Of a stretch of 64,000 bases of DNA, positions 10,853 through 20,952 are shown piece after piece; position 1 is the stretch's first letter; the number at the start of each line of letters is the position of its first letter. Both the position numbers and the translations under genes were made by a program. Under the pieces are notes generated by a model. It did no database searches. It was not told where the DNA came from and worked only from the letters and a program-made list of their open reading frames with translations. This DNA comes from Clostridiales bacterium (GTDB taxonomy: Bacteria > Bacillota > Clostridia > Oscillospirales > Oscillospiraceae): contig JAQXKZ010000039.1 of NCBI GenBank assembly GCA_029010715.1, forward strand, positions 1 through 64,000. Direction: 5' to 3'.

Positions 10853-11983
10853 CTACACGAAGTCGATGACGCCCTTCAGACGCTCCGGCGCCTTTCCGGA
10901 GCTTTTCAGCTCAATATCGCCGTAGGGAGTTTGCAGAGTGCGGGAGGCCGTTTTATAAATGAAGAACGCCACACGGCAGGGCCTCACGGGCTCTGCCGGA
11001 GCGCTGTATGTCCCGCAGAGCTTCTCGGTCCCGCCGGCAGTGAGATACTGCTCCATATATACGCATTGCCGGCCGGATATTTTCACCCCCTCTGCATCAT
11101 ACACGCCGAAGCCGTCCCAGTCGATATCCGCGGTCGAAACATCGAGCAGCATCTCCACCAGATACCACTCGCTGCCGTAGTCATAGCAGGCATAAGATTC
11201 AATGGGAGCCGTATTCTCATACGCATCTGCGCTTGTATCCGCGTTTTCGCCGATTCCATTCGGCGGCCCGCGGCGGGCGAGGAAGGGCGCGTATATCACG
11301 GCCCACACTGCGGCGAGGAGAGGGAGATAGCCAAGCAGATAGCCGGGGCGGCCCAAAAACGAGAACCATTCAAGGGGGGAGCCCGGGGAGGGCCAGTTGA
11401 GAAACATGTAGTTGGTGTCCGTCAGACGGTCAAAAATATACACCGGGAGCGCTGTGAGCAGCATTATCCCGAGGCAGGCCGGCGCACGGCGGATATCCGG
11501 GCGGATGTCGCCCCCGGCGACCTGCATCAGCGTGTAGCCGACGAGGAGGATGTGGAGGATAAAGGAACTGACGCTCATGAAGTGAAAGGCGGGGTAATAG
11601 CTCCAGTCCGGAAAAAGCAGGGCGCAGAAAGCGCCGGGCATGCAGAAGGCATAGAGAAACTGCCCCGTCAGCTTTCCGCCGAGGAGTGAATGGTAAAAGC
11701 TTATATACACCGCAAGCGCGCACAGGTGAAGCGGCAGACGCCCGAGGCCGTACTGCCCGGCGGAAAAGAGCAGCGCCGCGCGCAGAAGCTCCAGAGCCAG
11801 CGCCGTGCCGGCGGTCAGCCGGAGCAGAAGCCGGCGGGCAGGGGCGCCGGCGCGCCGGTATCCGCGGCACAGCCCCAGCCAGATCAGCAGCGCCGCGGCA
11901 AGCCAAAGTATGTGCCCGGGAGAGTAGAGCCCCAGGGAATCCGCGCAGGAGGAGTCTGTGGAAAAGTCAAAAAAGCCGTACAT
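10853..11983 (-). CDS. YwaF/TIGR02206-like integral membrane protein with extra soluble C-terminal domain
   Basis: N-terminal multi-TM region with LPLHLCALAVY and GQFLYAFCMPGAFCALLFPDWSYYPAFHFMSVSSFILH; C-terminal ~140 aa hydrophilic domain. Confidence 0.65.
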   Translation of the reverse strand: MYGFFDFSTDSSCADSLGLYSPGHILWLAAALLIWLGLCRGYRRAGAPARRLLLRLTAGTALALELLRAALLFSAGQYGLGRLPLHLCALAVYISFYHSLLGGKLTGQFLYAFCMPGAFCALLFPDWSYYPAFHFMSVSSFILHILLVGYTLMQVAGGDIRPDIRRAPACLGIMLLTALPVYIFDRLTDTNYMFLNWPSPGSPLEWFSFLGRPGYLLGYLPLLAAVWAVIYAPFLARRGPPNGIGENADTSADAYENTAPIESYACYDYGSEWYLVEMLLDVSTADIDWDGFGVYDAEGVKISGRQCVYMEQYLTAGGTEKLCGTYSAPAEPVRPCRVAFFIYKTASRTLQTPYGDIELKSSGKAPERLKGVIDFV

Positions 11984-12072
11984 GATATGAACACCGTCAA
12001 CAAAGTATGAACATATCTTATCATCTTATGCGGTCATTTCCAATAAAATTATGCGTTTTATGCTTTAACGTG

Positions 12073-12100
12073 TTGACAAGTTCTGAACACGGGATATAAT
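12073..12100 (+). promoter_or_regulatory. Sigma-A-type promoter upstream of lysine riboswitch
   Basis: TTGACA (12073-12078) N16 TATAAT (12095-12100). Confidence 0.75.
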
Positions 12101-12121
12101 AGGGACAACTGAACAAAGTAT

Positions 12122-12282
12122 GATAGAGGCGCGGATGTTAAGAGTAACTCCCACGAAAGCGACGGAAATCGCGGAGCGAAAGGAGCAGCCGCCGAAGAGT
12201 ATCGGTTTTTCCGGGCCGGTATATCTGGGCCGCCGGATAAGATCCGCCGGACTGTCGCGAAAGCGGAGCGCTGTCAGACCTT
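12122..12282 (+). ncRNA. Lysine riboswitch (L box)
   Basis: GAGGCGCGG..AAAGGAGCAGCCGCCGAAG..CTGGGCCGCCGG..GGACTGTCGCGAAAGCGGAGCGCTGTC matches the L-box core; followed by a terminator. Confidence 0.88.
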
Positions 12283-12300
12283 CCTGCAATAATCGTTACG

Positions 12301-12340
12301 GTCATGAACAGTATCTGCTCTGTTCATGATTTTTTATTTC
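12301..12340 (+). terminator. Riboswitch-associated intrinsic terminator
   Basis: TCATGAACAG-tatctgct-CTGTTCATGA-TTTTTTATTT. Confidence 0.85.
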
Positions 12341-12354
12341 AGGAGGAAAGCACT

Positions 12355-13860
12355 ATGTACGGTACTTTCTGGGCACTTCTGCCCCCGATAGTGGCCATCG
12401 TTCTGGCCCTGATAACCAAGGAGACCTATTCGTCCCTGTTCCTCGGCATCGTCGTCGGCGCGCTGTTTGTCGGCGGCTTCAACCCTGTTGATTCACTCAA
12501 CTCCATGCTCAACGACGGCTTTATCGGAGCAATCGCCGACGGCTGGAACGCAGGTATCTTCATGTTCCTCGTCCTGCTCGGCATTATGGTCGCGCTCATT
12601 AACTCCGCGGGCGGTTCCGCGGCGTTCGGCCGCTGGGCGGTCAAGCATGTACACAGCCGTGCAGGAGCGATAATAGCGACCGTCATACTCGGCGTGCTGA
12701 TTTTTGTCGACGACTACTTCAACTGCCTGACCGTGGGCTCCGTTATGCGCCCCGTCACAGACAGCCACAAGGTATCGCGCGCAAAGCTGGCCTACATAAT
12801 CGACGCCACCGCGGCGCCGATCTGCATGATCGCGCCGGTCTCTTCGTGGGCGGCTGCGGTATCTGCGACCGCGCAGGATCTTGACACCGGCGTCTCTGGC
12901 ATACAGCTCTTCATCCAGGCCATACCTTACAATTTCTATTCTCTGCTGACTATCGTGTTTGTCATTGCCATCACGGTAATGGGCTTTGATTACGGCCCGA
13001 TGGCCAAGGCGGAGTTCAAGGCTCTCCAGGGCGAGCTCGGCTCTCTCGGCAATGACGATGAGACCAGCGTTGAAGGGGCAAGCATATGGGATATGCTCCT
13101 GCCGGTCATCGTGCTCATAGTCTTCTGCGTCATCGGCATGATGTATGTCGGCGGCTTCTGGGACGGCGCAAGCCTGATCGATTCCTTTGCCGATACCGAC
13201 GCCTCCGTCGGCCTGCCCTGGGGCTGCATTATCGCTCTGCTTGTAACCTTCGTGTATCTGCTCTGCCGCCGTGTTATAACCTTCAAGGACGCCACCGCCT
13301 GCATCACCAAGGGCTTTGTCGCCATGGTTCCCGCGCTGCTGATACTCACCTTCGCACTTACACTTAAAAACATGACCGGCCTGCTCGGCGCCGACGTCTA
13401 CGTTGCAGGTCTCGTCAAAGGTGCGGCGGACAGCCTCTTCTCCATGCTGCCGGCGATCATCTTCCTTGTCGCCGTCGGTCTGGCCTTTGCCACCGGTACC
13501 AGCTGGGGCACCTTCGGTATACTTATCCCGATCGTACTGCCCGTATTCGCGGACGCTCCCGACCTGCTGATGATAGGCATATCCGCCTGCCTCGCGGGAG
13601 CCGTCTGCGGCGACCACTGCTCGCCGATCTCCGACACCACGATCATGGCCTCCGCAGGAGCAAACTGCAACCATATAGAGCATGTCAGCACTCAGCTGCC
13701 CTATGCGTTGACGGTTGCCGCGGTATGCTTCGTGAACTTCATCCTCGCCGGCTTTATCCGCAACGCGGTTATCTGCCTTGCGATAGGCATAGTGCTCATC
13801 CTTGCCACGCTGTTCGTGATCCGCGGCGCCGTGAACAGGAAGAACGGCCGGAACGCATAA
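12355..13860 (+). CDS. NhaC-family transporter, probable lysine transporter (LysW-type)
   Basis: NhaC-like FVDDYFNCLTVGSVMRPVTD..DATAAPICMIAPVSSWAA and GDHCSPISDTTIMAS; start 12355 after SD aggagg; lysine riboswitch upstream. Confidence 0.85.
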   Translation: MYGTFWALLPPIVAIVLALITKETYSSLFLGIVVGALFVGGFNPVDSLNSMLNDGFIGAIADGWNAGIFMFLVLLGIMVALINSAGGSAAFGRWAVKHVHSRAGAIIATVILGVLIFVDDYFNCLTVGSVMRPVTDSHKVSRAKLAYIIDATAAPICMIAPVSSWAAAVSATAQDLDTGVSGIQLFIQAIPYNFYSLLTIVFVIAITVMGFDYGPMAKAEFKALQGELGSLGNDDETSVEGASIWDMLLPVIVLIVFCVIGMMYVGGFWDGASLIDSFADTDASVGLPWGCIIALLVTFVYLLCRRVITFKDATACITKGFVAMVPALLILTFALTLKNMTGLLGADVYVAGLVKGAADSLFSMLPAIIFLVAVGLAFATGTSWGTFGILIPIVLPVFADAPDLLMIGISACLAGAVCGDHCSPISDTTIMASAGANCNHIEHVSTQLPYALTVAAVCFVNFILAGFIRNAVICLAIGIVLILATLFVIRGAVNRKNGRNA

Positions 13861-14018
13861 ACGCTTATTAAAAAAACGGAACAGTCAACAGACCGGCAAG
13901 CCCCGGCGGGATATCCCGCCGGGGCTTCAGACTGTCATGGAACCGGGTCAGAAAAAAGGGCGGCGGGGGAGTCTGAGACAGCGAAGGGCCCGCTACATAC
14001 GGGATAAGCAGCCGGTGC

Positions 14019-14888
14019 TCATCGCCGTGTGGCCGGATCTGCACCGTGGCCGGCGAGTCTGCCGGGGCTTGTGCCGAAGGTCTCGCGGAAGGCCCGGTGG
14101 AAGGCGGAATAATCGGCAAAGCCGCTGTCCGCCGCAGCCTTGCCCGCGGGAGTGCCCTCCCGGATCAGACGCGCGGCATTCAGCAGCCGCTTCTGCCGTA
14201 TATAGGCGTGCACGGTGCTGCCGGTCTGGGCCTTAAACAGACGCATGAAGTGGTATTTGCTCAGAAACACCTGCTCCGCCAGCGCGTCTACGGTGAGCTC
14301 GCGGCGGAAATTCTCGTTTATGTACGACAGCGCATACTGTATCTTCGCATCGTATTTGCTTTCTGCATCCTCGGTCCGCTCACTCTCGGCAAGGCGGCTT
14401 ATCTGCACCAGAAGCTGTATCATCATGGCCTCGCCCATGGCCTGTGCGCCGAAGCGCCGGTCGGCCGCGGCGCGCTCGTAGGCGCTGACGGTGTTTTTCA
14501 GCTCCTCTACTTCCTCCGGCCGCGGGCTCAGAAGATGGCGCGAGTGCTTGTCGGCGGTGTCAAAGCAGTCCATCAGCCCCGCGCCGGGCATGGTGCGCTC
14601 GAAATACTTCCGATCGAGGTATATAATGATGCGCTCGTAGGGCGCGCTTTTGTCTATCTCGGCCTTGTGTATGGTGTGGTGCTTGACGAGCAGGACGTCC
14701 CAGGGACGCAGCCGGTAGCTGCTGCTCTCGACGCGGTAGTCAACGCGGCCGGAGATAAGGATGACGAGTTTGTCAAACTCATGGAAATGGAAGTCCAGCT
14801 CCTGACCGGCCGTGTCCTTCAGATGAAAATAGTGATAGCTCTCCTTCAGATAGCCGGCCTTGTTTATCTGCCGCTGCATGACATTCAT
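14019..14888 (-). CDS. AraC-family transcriptional regulator with N-terminal cupin domain
   Basis: C-terminal double HTH ALAEQVFLSKYHFMRLFKAQTGSTVHAYIRQKRLLNAARLI..ADYSAFHRAFRETFGTSPG. Confidence 0.92.
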   Translation of the reverse strand: MNVMQRQINKAGYLKESYHYFHLKDTAGQELDFHFHEFDKLVILISGRVDYRVESSSYRLRPWDVLLVKHHTIHKAEIDKSAPYERIIIYLDRKYFERTMPGAGLMDCFDTADKHSRHLLSPRPEEVEELKNTVSAYERAAADRRFGAQAMGEAMMIQLLVQISRLAESERTEDAESKYDAKIQYALSYINENFRRELTVDALAEQVFLSKYHFMRLFKAQTGSTVHAYIRQKRLLNAARLIREGTPAGKAAADSGFADYSAFHRAFRETFGTSPGRLAGHGADPATRR

Positions 14889-15014
14889 CTCCTCCCGGCG
14901 GTTCTGCGGATACTATACCGCATTTTTTGCAATGTTTCAAGCATTGAGCACAATTTACATAGCAAATATTTGGAATATAATATAGCACAGATTAACAGTA
15001 AAGGAGAACTTATC

Positions 15015-16268
15015 ATGCCAAAGACCGAATCCTTCTTCAAACGTTACTGGTTCATAATCTCCATGCTTATCGGCATCGTGGCCGGCTGCATCGTCGGAGC
15101 TGTCTGGCCGGGAGCCACTGCTCTGGAGCCGCTTGGCACGGTATTCATAAATATGATGTTCTGCGTTGTTGTCCCGATGGTTTTCTGCTCGATCTCCTCG
15201 GCCATCGCAAACATGGGCAGCGTGAAGCGCGCGGGCAAGGTGCTCGGCACTACGGTTATTGTGTTCATGGTGACGGCAGGCATCGCCGCCTTACTGATGT
15301 ACATAGTTGTGCGCATATTCCCGCTGGTACAGGGCGAGTACGTTGTGGCAGAGGGAGAAATCGGCGTAACGCTCGGTGTAGCCGACATGATAATCAACTT
15401 CTTCACCAAGCCTGACTTTGCCGAGCTCTGGAGCCGCCGCGCCATACTGCCCCTGATCGTCGCGGCGATAATCTTCGGCTTCGGTGTGCAGATGGCCGGC
15501 GGCAGGGAGACCAGGACCGCCCAGCTGCTTGACGATATCACCAACTGCATCATGAAGACCGTCAAGATCATTACCTACTACGCACCCATCGGCTTTTTCG
15601 GTTTCTTCGCATACCTCGTTGCGACCTACGGTCCCGAGCTGATCGGCGACTACAGCCGCACGCTTATCATCTACTATGTGATGTGCTTTGTGTATATGCT
15701 GGTCTCCTCCCCGATATACGCCCGCTTCGGCGGCGGCAAGGGCGCGGCAAAGGTCATGTTCGGGCACCTGTTTGCTCCCGCCATGACGGCCTTCGGCACC
15801 TGCTCCTCCGTTGCGACCATTCCCACCAACATGGAGGCGGCCGAGGACACCGGCATCTCCAAGGATGTCCGTGATATCGTGCTCCCCCTTGGCGCTACCA
15901 TGCACATGGACGGCTCCGCCATGAGCGCTATCGTCAAGGTTGCGTTCCTGTTCGGAATCTTCGGTCAGGACTTCGGAACCTGGCAGGCGGTCCTCGCGAT
16001 AATCGTCGCGGTGTTCTCCTCCGTTGCCATGTCCGGTATCCCCGGCGGCGGCGGTACGGGCGAGCTTGTTGTCTGCTCCATCTTTTTCCCCGACCAGCTG
16101 GCTATTGCATATCCGATAGCCATCGCGCTCGGAAACCTCGTCGATCCTCCGGCCACCATGGTCAACGCTGCGGGCGACTACGTCGTTTCCTTCATCGTAT
16201 CCCGCTACGTAGACGGCAAGGATTGGCTGCAGAAAAAGCTGCACAGGGAACAGAACGCGGCGGTGTAA
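15015..16268 (+). CDS. Dicarboxylate/amino acid:cation symporter (DAACS family)
   Basis: AFGTCSSVATIPTNMEAAEDTGISKDV, PLGATMHMDGSAM, SGIPGGGGTGELVV; SD aaggag before ATG 15015. Confidence 0.92.
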   Translation: MPKTESFFKRYWFIISMLIGIVAGCIVGAVWPGATALEPLGTVFINMMFCVVVPMVFCSISSAIANMGSVKRAGKVLGTTVIVFMVTAGIAALLMYIVVRIFPLVQGEYVVAEGEIGVTLGVADMIINFFTKPDFAELWSRRAILPLIVAAIIFGFGVQMAGGRETRTAQLLDDITNCIMKTVKIITYYAPIGFFGFFAYLVATYGPELIGDYSRTLIIYYVMCFVYMLVSSPIYARFGGGKGAAKVMFGHLFAPAMTAFGTCSSVATIPTNMEAAEDTGISKDVRDIVLPLGATMHMDGSAMSAIVKVAFLFGIFGQDFGTWQAVLAIIVAVFSSVAMSGIPGGGGTGELVVCSIFFPDQLAIAYPIAIALGNLVDPPATMVNAAGDYVVSFIVSRYVDGKDWLQKKLHREQNAAV

Positions 16269-16296
16269 TAAACCGCGGCGGAACAAAATGTAAAAA

Positions 16297-16325
16297 ACGG
16301 AGCCGTCTCCGGCGGCTCCGTTTTC
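16297..16325 (+). terminator. Intrinsic terminator of the DAACS symporter gene
   Basis: AACGGAGCCG-tctccgg-CGGCTCCGTTTT. Confidence 0.75.
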
Positions 16326-16326
16326 C

Positions 16327-16390
16327 GCGGATACGCGCAAACCTACAGCGGATACGCGCAAACCTACACGCGGATACGCGCAAAATACAG
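16327..16390. repeat. Three tandem copies of a 21-bp unit
   Basis: GCGGATACGCGCAAACCTACA at 16327-16347 and 16348-16368 (identical), degenerate third copy 16370-16390. Confidence 0.9.
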
Positions 16391-16398
16391 CGCGCCGC

Positions 16399-16426
16399 TT
16401 GACAAGCTGAAAAAACCTGTTATACT
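16399..16426 (+). promoter_or_regulatory. Sigma-A-type promoter for metK
   Basis: TTGACA (16399-16404) N16 TATACT (16421-16426). Confidence 0.75.
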
Positions 16427-16446
16427 ATATCGGTAAAATTGAACAC

Positions 16447-16540
16447 CTTATCAAGAGTGGTGGAGGGAACGGCCCTGTGAAGCCCGGCAACCTGCAATAT
16501 GTAAGGTGCCAAATCCGGCGGTGATACGAAAGATGAGGCT
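16447..16540 (+). ncRNA. SAM-I riboswitch (S box)
   Basis: CTTATCAAGAGTGGTGGAGGGAACGGCCCTGTGAAGCCCGGCAACCTGC..GGTGCCAAATCC..GCGG..GAAAGATGAGG. Confidence 0.96.
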
Positions 16541-16555
16541 TTGATGCAGAATTTC

Positions 16556-16590
16556 GCGCTCCGTCGGCCGGCGGGGCGATTTTTATTTGC
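16556..16590 (+). terminator. SAM riboswitch expression-platform terminator
   Basis: CGCTCCGTC-ggcc-GGCGGGGCG stem (with G-U pairs) followed by ATTTTTATTT. Confidence 0.7.
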
Positions 16591-16652
16591 CTTATGCGCC
16601 TTTTGAACCGGCTCTGCCGCTCTTGTAAATAAAAACAAGGAGGATCATAAAT

Positions 16653-17834
<1,182 letters not shown>

Positions 17835-17847
17835 ATACTGGAGCCGT

Positions 17848-17884
17848 TGCGCCCGGACAGTCCGCTTTGACTGTCCGGGCATAA
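17848..17884 (+). terminator. metK terminator
   Basis: GCCCGGACAGT-ccgctttg-ACTGTCCGGGC. Confidence 0.7.
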
Positions 17885-18184
17885 AACTTCATGCGCAGGA
17901 TTGCGCACCACGATCATGGGCAAAAGCCGGAGCGCCATGAAGTTTTTGCGCATCATTTTCGCTTGCCCCAAAGGGGCGGGAAATTGGCGCAACTTCATGG
18001 CGCAATGTAAGGCGGAAGAACGGAGCGTGTTTTTCATACGGAAAAACGATTAAAAGCATTGACCAGTTTCGCTTGTGGCGCGGCATCACGTCTCATCCGG
18101 GATCTGAAGCGCCTGTGACGCTGTTAAAAGCGGACTGTGTCTGATTCCAACAGGAGCATAGTATAAAATTATATTATGCGGTAA

Positions 18185-18213
18185 TTGATTTTATGTTCAG
18201 ACAATGATACAAT
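18185..18213 (+). promoter_or_regulatory. Sigma-A-type promoter for the DJ-1/PfpI gene
   Basis: TTGATT (18185-18190) N17 TACAAT (18208-18213). Confidence 0.6.
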
Positions 18214-18265
18214 AAATACAATGGGCCAGAGGCCCGGAACAAAAACAGATCAGGAGGTAAATATC

Positions 18266-18844
18266 ATGGCAAAAAAGGTTCTGCTGCTCTGCGGCGATTT
18301 TACGGAAGACTATGAAACTATGGTCCCGTTTCAGGCTCTGTCCATGCTCGGCTATCAGGTGGACGCTGTCTGCCCGGACAAGAAGGCCGGCGAGACCGTA
18401 GCCACCGCAGTCCACGATTTTCTGGGCGAACAGACGTACACAGAGCTCAGAGGACACAACTTCGCTCTGACCGCTGATTTCGACGCGGTAAAGACCGAGG
18501 ATTACCTGGGCCTGTTTATTACCGGCGGCCGCGCACCCGAATACATTCGCCTCAACGCGCGCGTGCTCGAGATCGTCAGGGAGTTCTTTGCTGAGGGCAA
18601 GCCCGTTGCGGCCATCTGCCACGGCCCGCAGGTGCTGGCCGCGGCCGGCGTGCTCAAGGGCTATAAGGCTACTGCCTATCCTGCAGTCGGCCCCGATGTG
18701 ACGATGGCCGGCGGCGAGTTCGTACCTGCCGATGTTACCGAGGCTGTCGTGGACCGCAATCTGGTCACCGCCCCTGCGTGGCCCGGAGATACCGCGATAT
18801 GCCGCGAGTTTGCAAAGCTCCTGGGAGCAAAGATAGAGATCTGA
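18266..18844 (+). CDS. DJ-1/PfpI family protein
   Basis: Nucleophile elbow [27 protein letters not shown] aggagg before ATG 18266. Confidence 0.92.
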   Translation: MAKKVLLLCGDFTEDYETMVPFQALSMLGYQVDAVCPDKKAGETVATAVHDFLGEQTYTELRGHNFALTADFDAVKTEDYLGLFITGGRAPEYIRLNARVLEIVREFFAEGKPVAAICHGPQVLAAAGVLKGYKATAYPAVGPDVTMAGGEFVPADVTEAVVDRNLVTAPAWPGDTAICREFAKLLGAKIEI

Positions 18845-18904
18845 TAAAACCTGAAACCTGCAAAAGGACCGCACCGGAAGGCGCGGTCCTTTTCTGTCTG
18901 ACCG

Positions 18905-20164
18905 TTACGCCTGGAGCTCCCTTTCCACAGCTTTACGGCACAGCCTGTCGGCATAGCTCAGACACACTATGGTGAGCAGGCACATTGTAAAGCAGGTAGC
19001 CCAGGCCAGACGGTAAGTCCCCGTCAGGTCGTAGATGAGCGCAATCACCGGGCTTCCCAAAACCATGCCCAGCATGCAGAAGCTATAGACATAGCCGAAG
19101 ATTGTCCCGTAGTCTTTCGTGCCGAAGAGAGCCGCCGTGACCACGGAGGGCGCCACGGTTCCGTTGGTTATGCCTACCGAAAAGCAGCCGGCCATTATCC
19201 ACATCATGCTCTCGTTCCCGTTGGTCTGCAGCAGGAGAAAGGAGACTGCATGAAAGCTCATCACGACGATATTGGCGATTTTTGCCCCCATGCGGTCATA
19301 CATCCAGCCGAGGCAGATCTTTGCCGGAGTCAGCAGGAGAAGGAAAAATGAAATCAGTGCGTTCGAGAAGGCGGGGTTATACACGTCCGTAAGGTGTATC
19401 GACAGATGCGCGAGGCTGCCGTAGCCCACAAAGGATACGGATAACATGCCGATCAGGTAAATATAAAAGAAGGGCTGACGCTTCAGTTCGCCGAGGGGTA
19501 TGTTCGCCTCCGGATCCTGAGCACCGGGAGCGTGTGCGTCGGGGCTTCCGTTCAGGCCGCAGGGAAGGTCGTCTGTCCGTTCCGGGCACGGCTGCATCAG
19601 CAGCAGCGCAACCGGGACCTCTATGACTATCATGGCGAGCCCAAACACGAGGAACCCGGCTCTCCAGCCATGCTGGCTGATGAGCTTTGTCAGAACAGGA
19701 GTGATTATGGAGCCGCCTATGCCCGAGCCGGCAAGCGCGATGCTCAACGCGAGGCCCCTGTGTTCCCTGAAGCGGTTTACGAGGATAATCGACACCGGCA
19801 TAGAGGCGGCACCGCAGGAGAATACACCGACGAACACGGCGCTTATATACATGTGATATATGTTTTGCGCGAAGGAATAGCTGGCATAGGAGAGCCCCAT
19901 GCAAACTATGCACAGGATAAATATCCTGCGTGTATACGCTGACTTTCCCAGCAGAGTGCCCAATGTCGGGGCGAGTACCGCCGTGGCTATGGCTACAAGA
20001 CTTGTACACAGACTGTATGTAGTCCTCGAGATGCCCATATCCTCCGTAACGGGGATCATGAACAGACTGAAGCAGGTCTGTATCATGGAATGGAGAAGCG
20101 CCATTATGAGAAAACCGCCCAACACAGTGAGCCATGCCCGGCCTTGCCTGATGTCCAGATTCAT
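18905..20164 (-). CDS. MFS transporter (paralogue of 24399-25682)
   Basis: 12-TM MFS ORF; shares FVIMALLHSMxQTCFSLFxxPVTExMGIxRT and ALAGSGIGG with the 24399 ORF. Confidence 0.9.
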   Translation of the reverse strand: MNLDIRQGRAWLTVLGGFLIMALLHSMIQTCFSLFMIPVTEDMGISRTTYSLCTSLVAIATAVLAPTLGTLLGKSAYTRRIFILCIVCMGLSYASYSFAQNIYHMYISAVFVGVFSCGAASMPVSIILVNRFREHRGLALSIALAGSGIGGSIITPVLTKLISQHGWRAGFLVFGLAMIVIEVPVALLLMQPCPERTDDLPCGLNGSPDAHAPGAQDPEANIPLGELKRQPFFYIYLIGMLSVSFVGYGSLAHLSIHLTDVYNPAFSNALISFFLLLLTPAKICLGWMYDRMGAKIANIVVMSFHAVSFLLLQTNGNESMMWIMAGCFSVGITNGTVAPSVVTAALFGTKDYGTIFGYVYSFCMLGMVLGSPVIALIYDLTGTYRLAWATCFTMCLLTIVCLSYADRLCRKAVERELQA

Positions 20165-20952
20165 TCGTGCCTTCCCGTCTCCGCTCTGAGCCTTGCCGAT
20201 TCGCCCTCGGCCCAGCTGTATTCCTGCATGAATTCCCCTGAGAAGAGGCTCCGCCTGCCTCTCAGACAGCGGTAGTAGTCGCAGTTCTCTTCGGGTATAT
20301 CCACGCGTATTTTGCCGTATTCCGTTTTAAGTATGTCCTCTATGCCGAGCTCCGAGAGAGTTTGCCTGAGCCTTGTGAGTATCACGCGGTAATGCGATTT
20401 GCTTGACTTCTCATCTATGTCACCGAACAGATCGTATACGAGCGTGCCTATGTCGACCCAGCTCCCGCGATGCAGCACCAGATATGCCAGAAGCTCCTTG
20501 GCGCGCTTGGAATGAAAAACAACCGGCTTTCCCGAGACGAGCAGATCGAAACGCGGGAAACAGCGGACCTCGAAGCCGCCGCGCTTTGCAATGCTCAGCA
20601 TATGCTCCGCCCGATCCAGTACGCGGACAAGCTGCGCGCGGTCGAAGGGCTTGAGTATGTACGCGACGGCATCGGTGCCCCAGGCGTCCATAGCGTACTG
20701 GCTGTAAGCGGTCACAAAAACTATGAGCGGAGGATTAGGCAGAGCCTCGACGGCGTTTGCAAAGTCGATCCCGTTCATGTCAGGCATTTCAACGTCGACA
20801 AAGGCCAAATCGACCTGTACATGCCTGAGATACTCAAGCGCGTCTACAGCGTTCGAAAACGAGGCGACGAGCTCCGTGCCCTCCGTGCCCTCAAGCATTA
20901 TGCGCATCAGATTGAGAGGGCTTGCTTCATCGTCGATCGCGATGATTCTCAT
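20161..20952 (-). CDS. Response regulator with C-terminal winged-helix (SARP-like) DNA-binding domain
   Basis: Receiver domain RIIAIDDEASPL..VDLAFVDVEMPDMNGI..FVTAYSQYAMDA..YILKPF, then SKRAKELLAYLVLHRGSWVDIGTLVYDLFGD. Confidence 0.88.
   Translation of the reverse strand: MRIIAIDDEASPLNLMRIMLEGTEGTELVASFSNAVDALEYLRHVQVDLAFVDVEMPDMNGIDFANAVEALPNPPLIVFVTAYSQYAMDAWGTDAVAYILKPFDRAQLVRVLDRAEHMLSIAKRGGFEVRCFPRFDLLVSGKPVVFHSKRAKELLAYLVLHRGSWVDIGTLVYDLFGDIDEKSSKSHYRVILTRLRQTLSELGIEDILKTEYGKIRVDIPEENCDYYRCLRGRRSLFSGEFMQEYSWAEGESARLRAETGRHE

Noticed and set aside
12493-13683. 396-aa minus-strand ORF opposite the NhaC-type gene
   Set aside because: Antisense shadow; composition atypical of a protein
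14046-15014. 323-aa N-terminal extension of the DAACS symporter
   Set aside because: Antisense to the AraC regulator; the true start is ATG 15015 with a good SD
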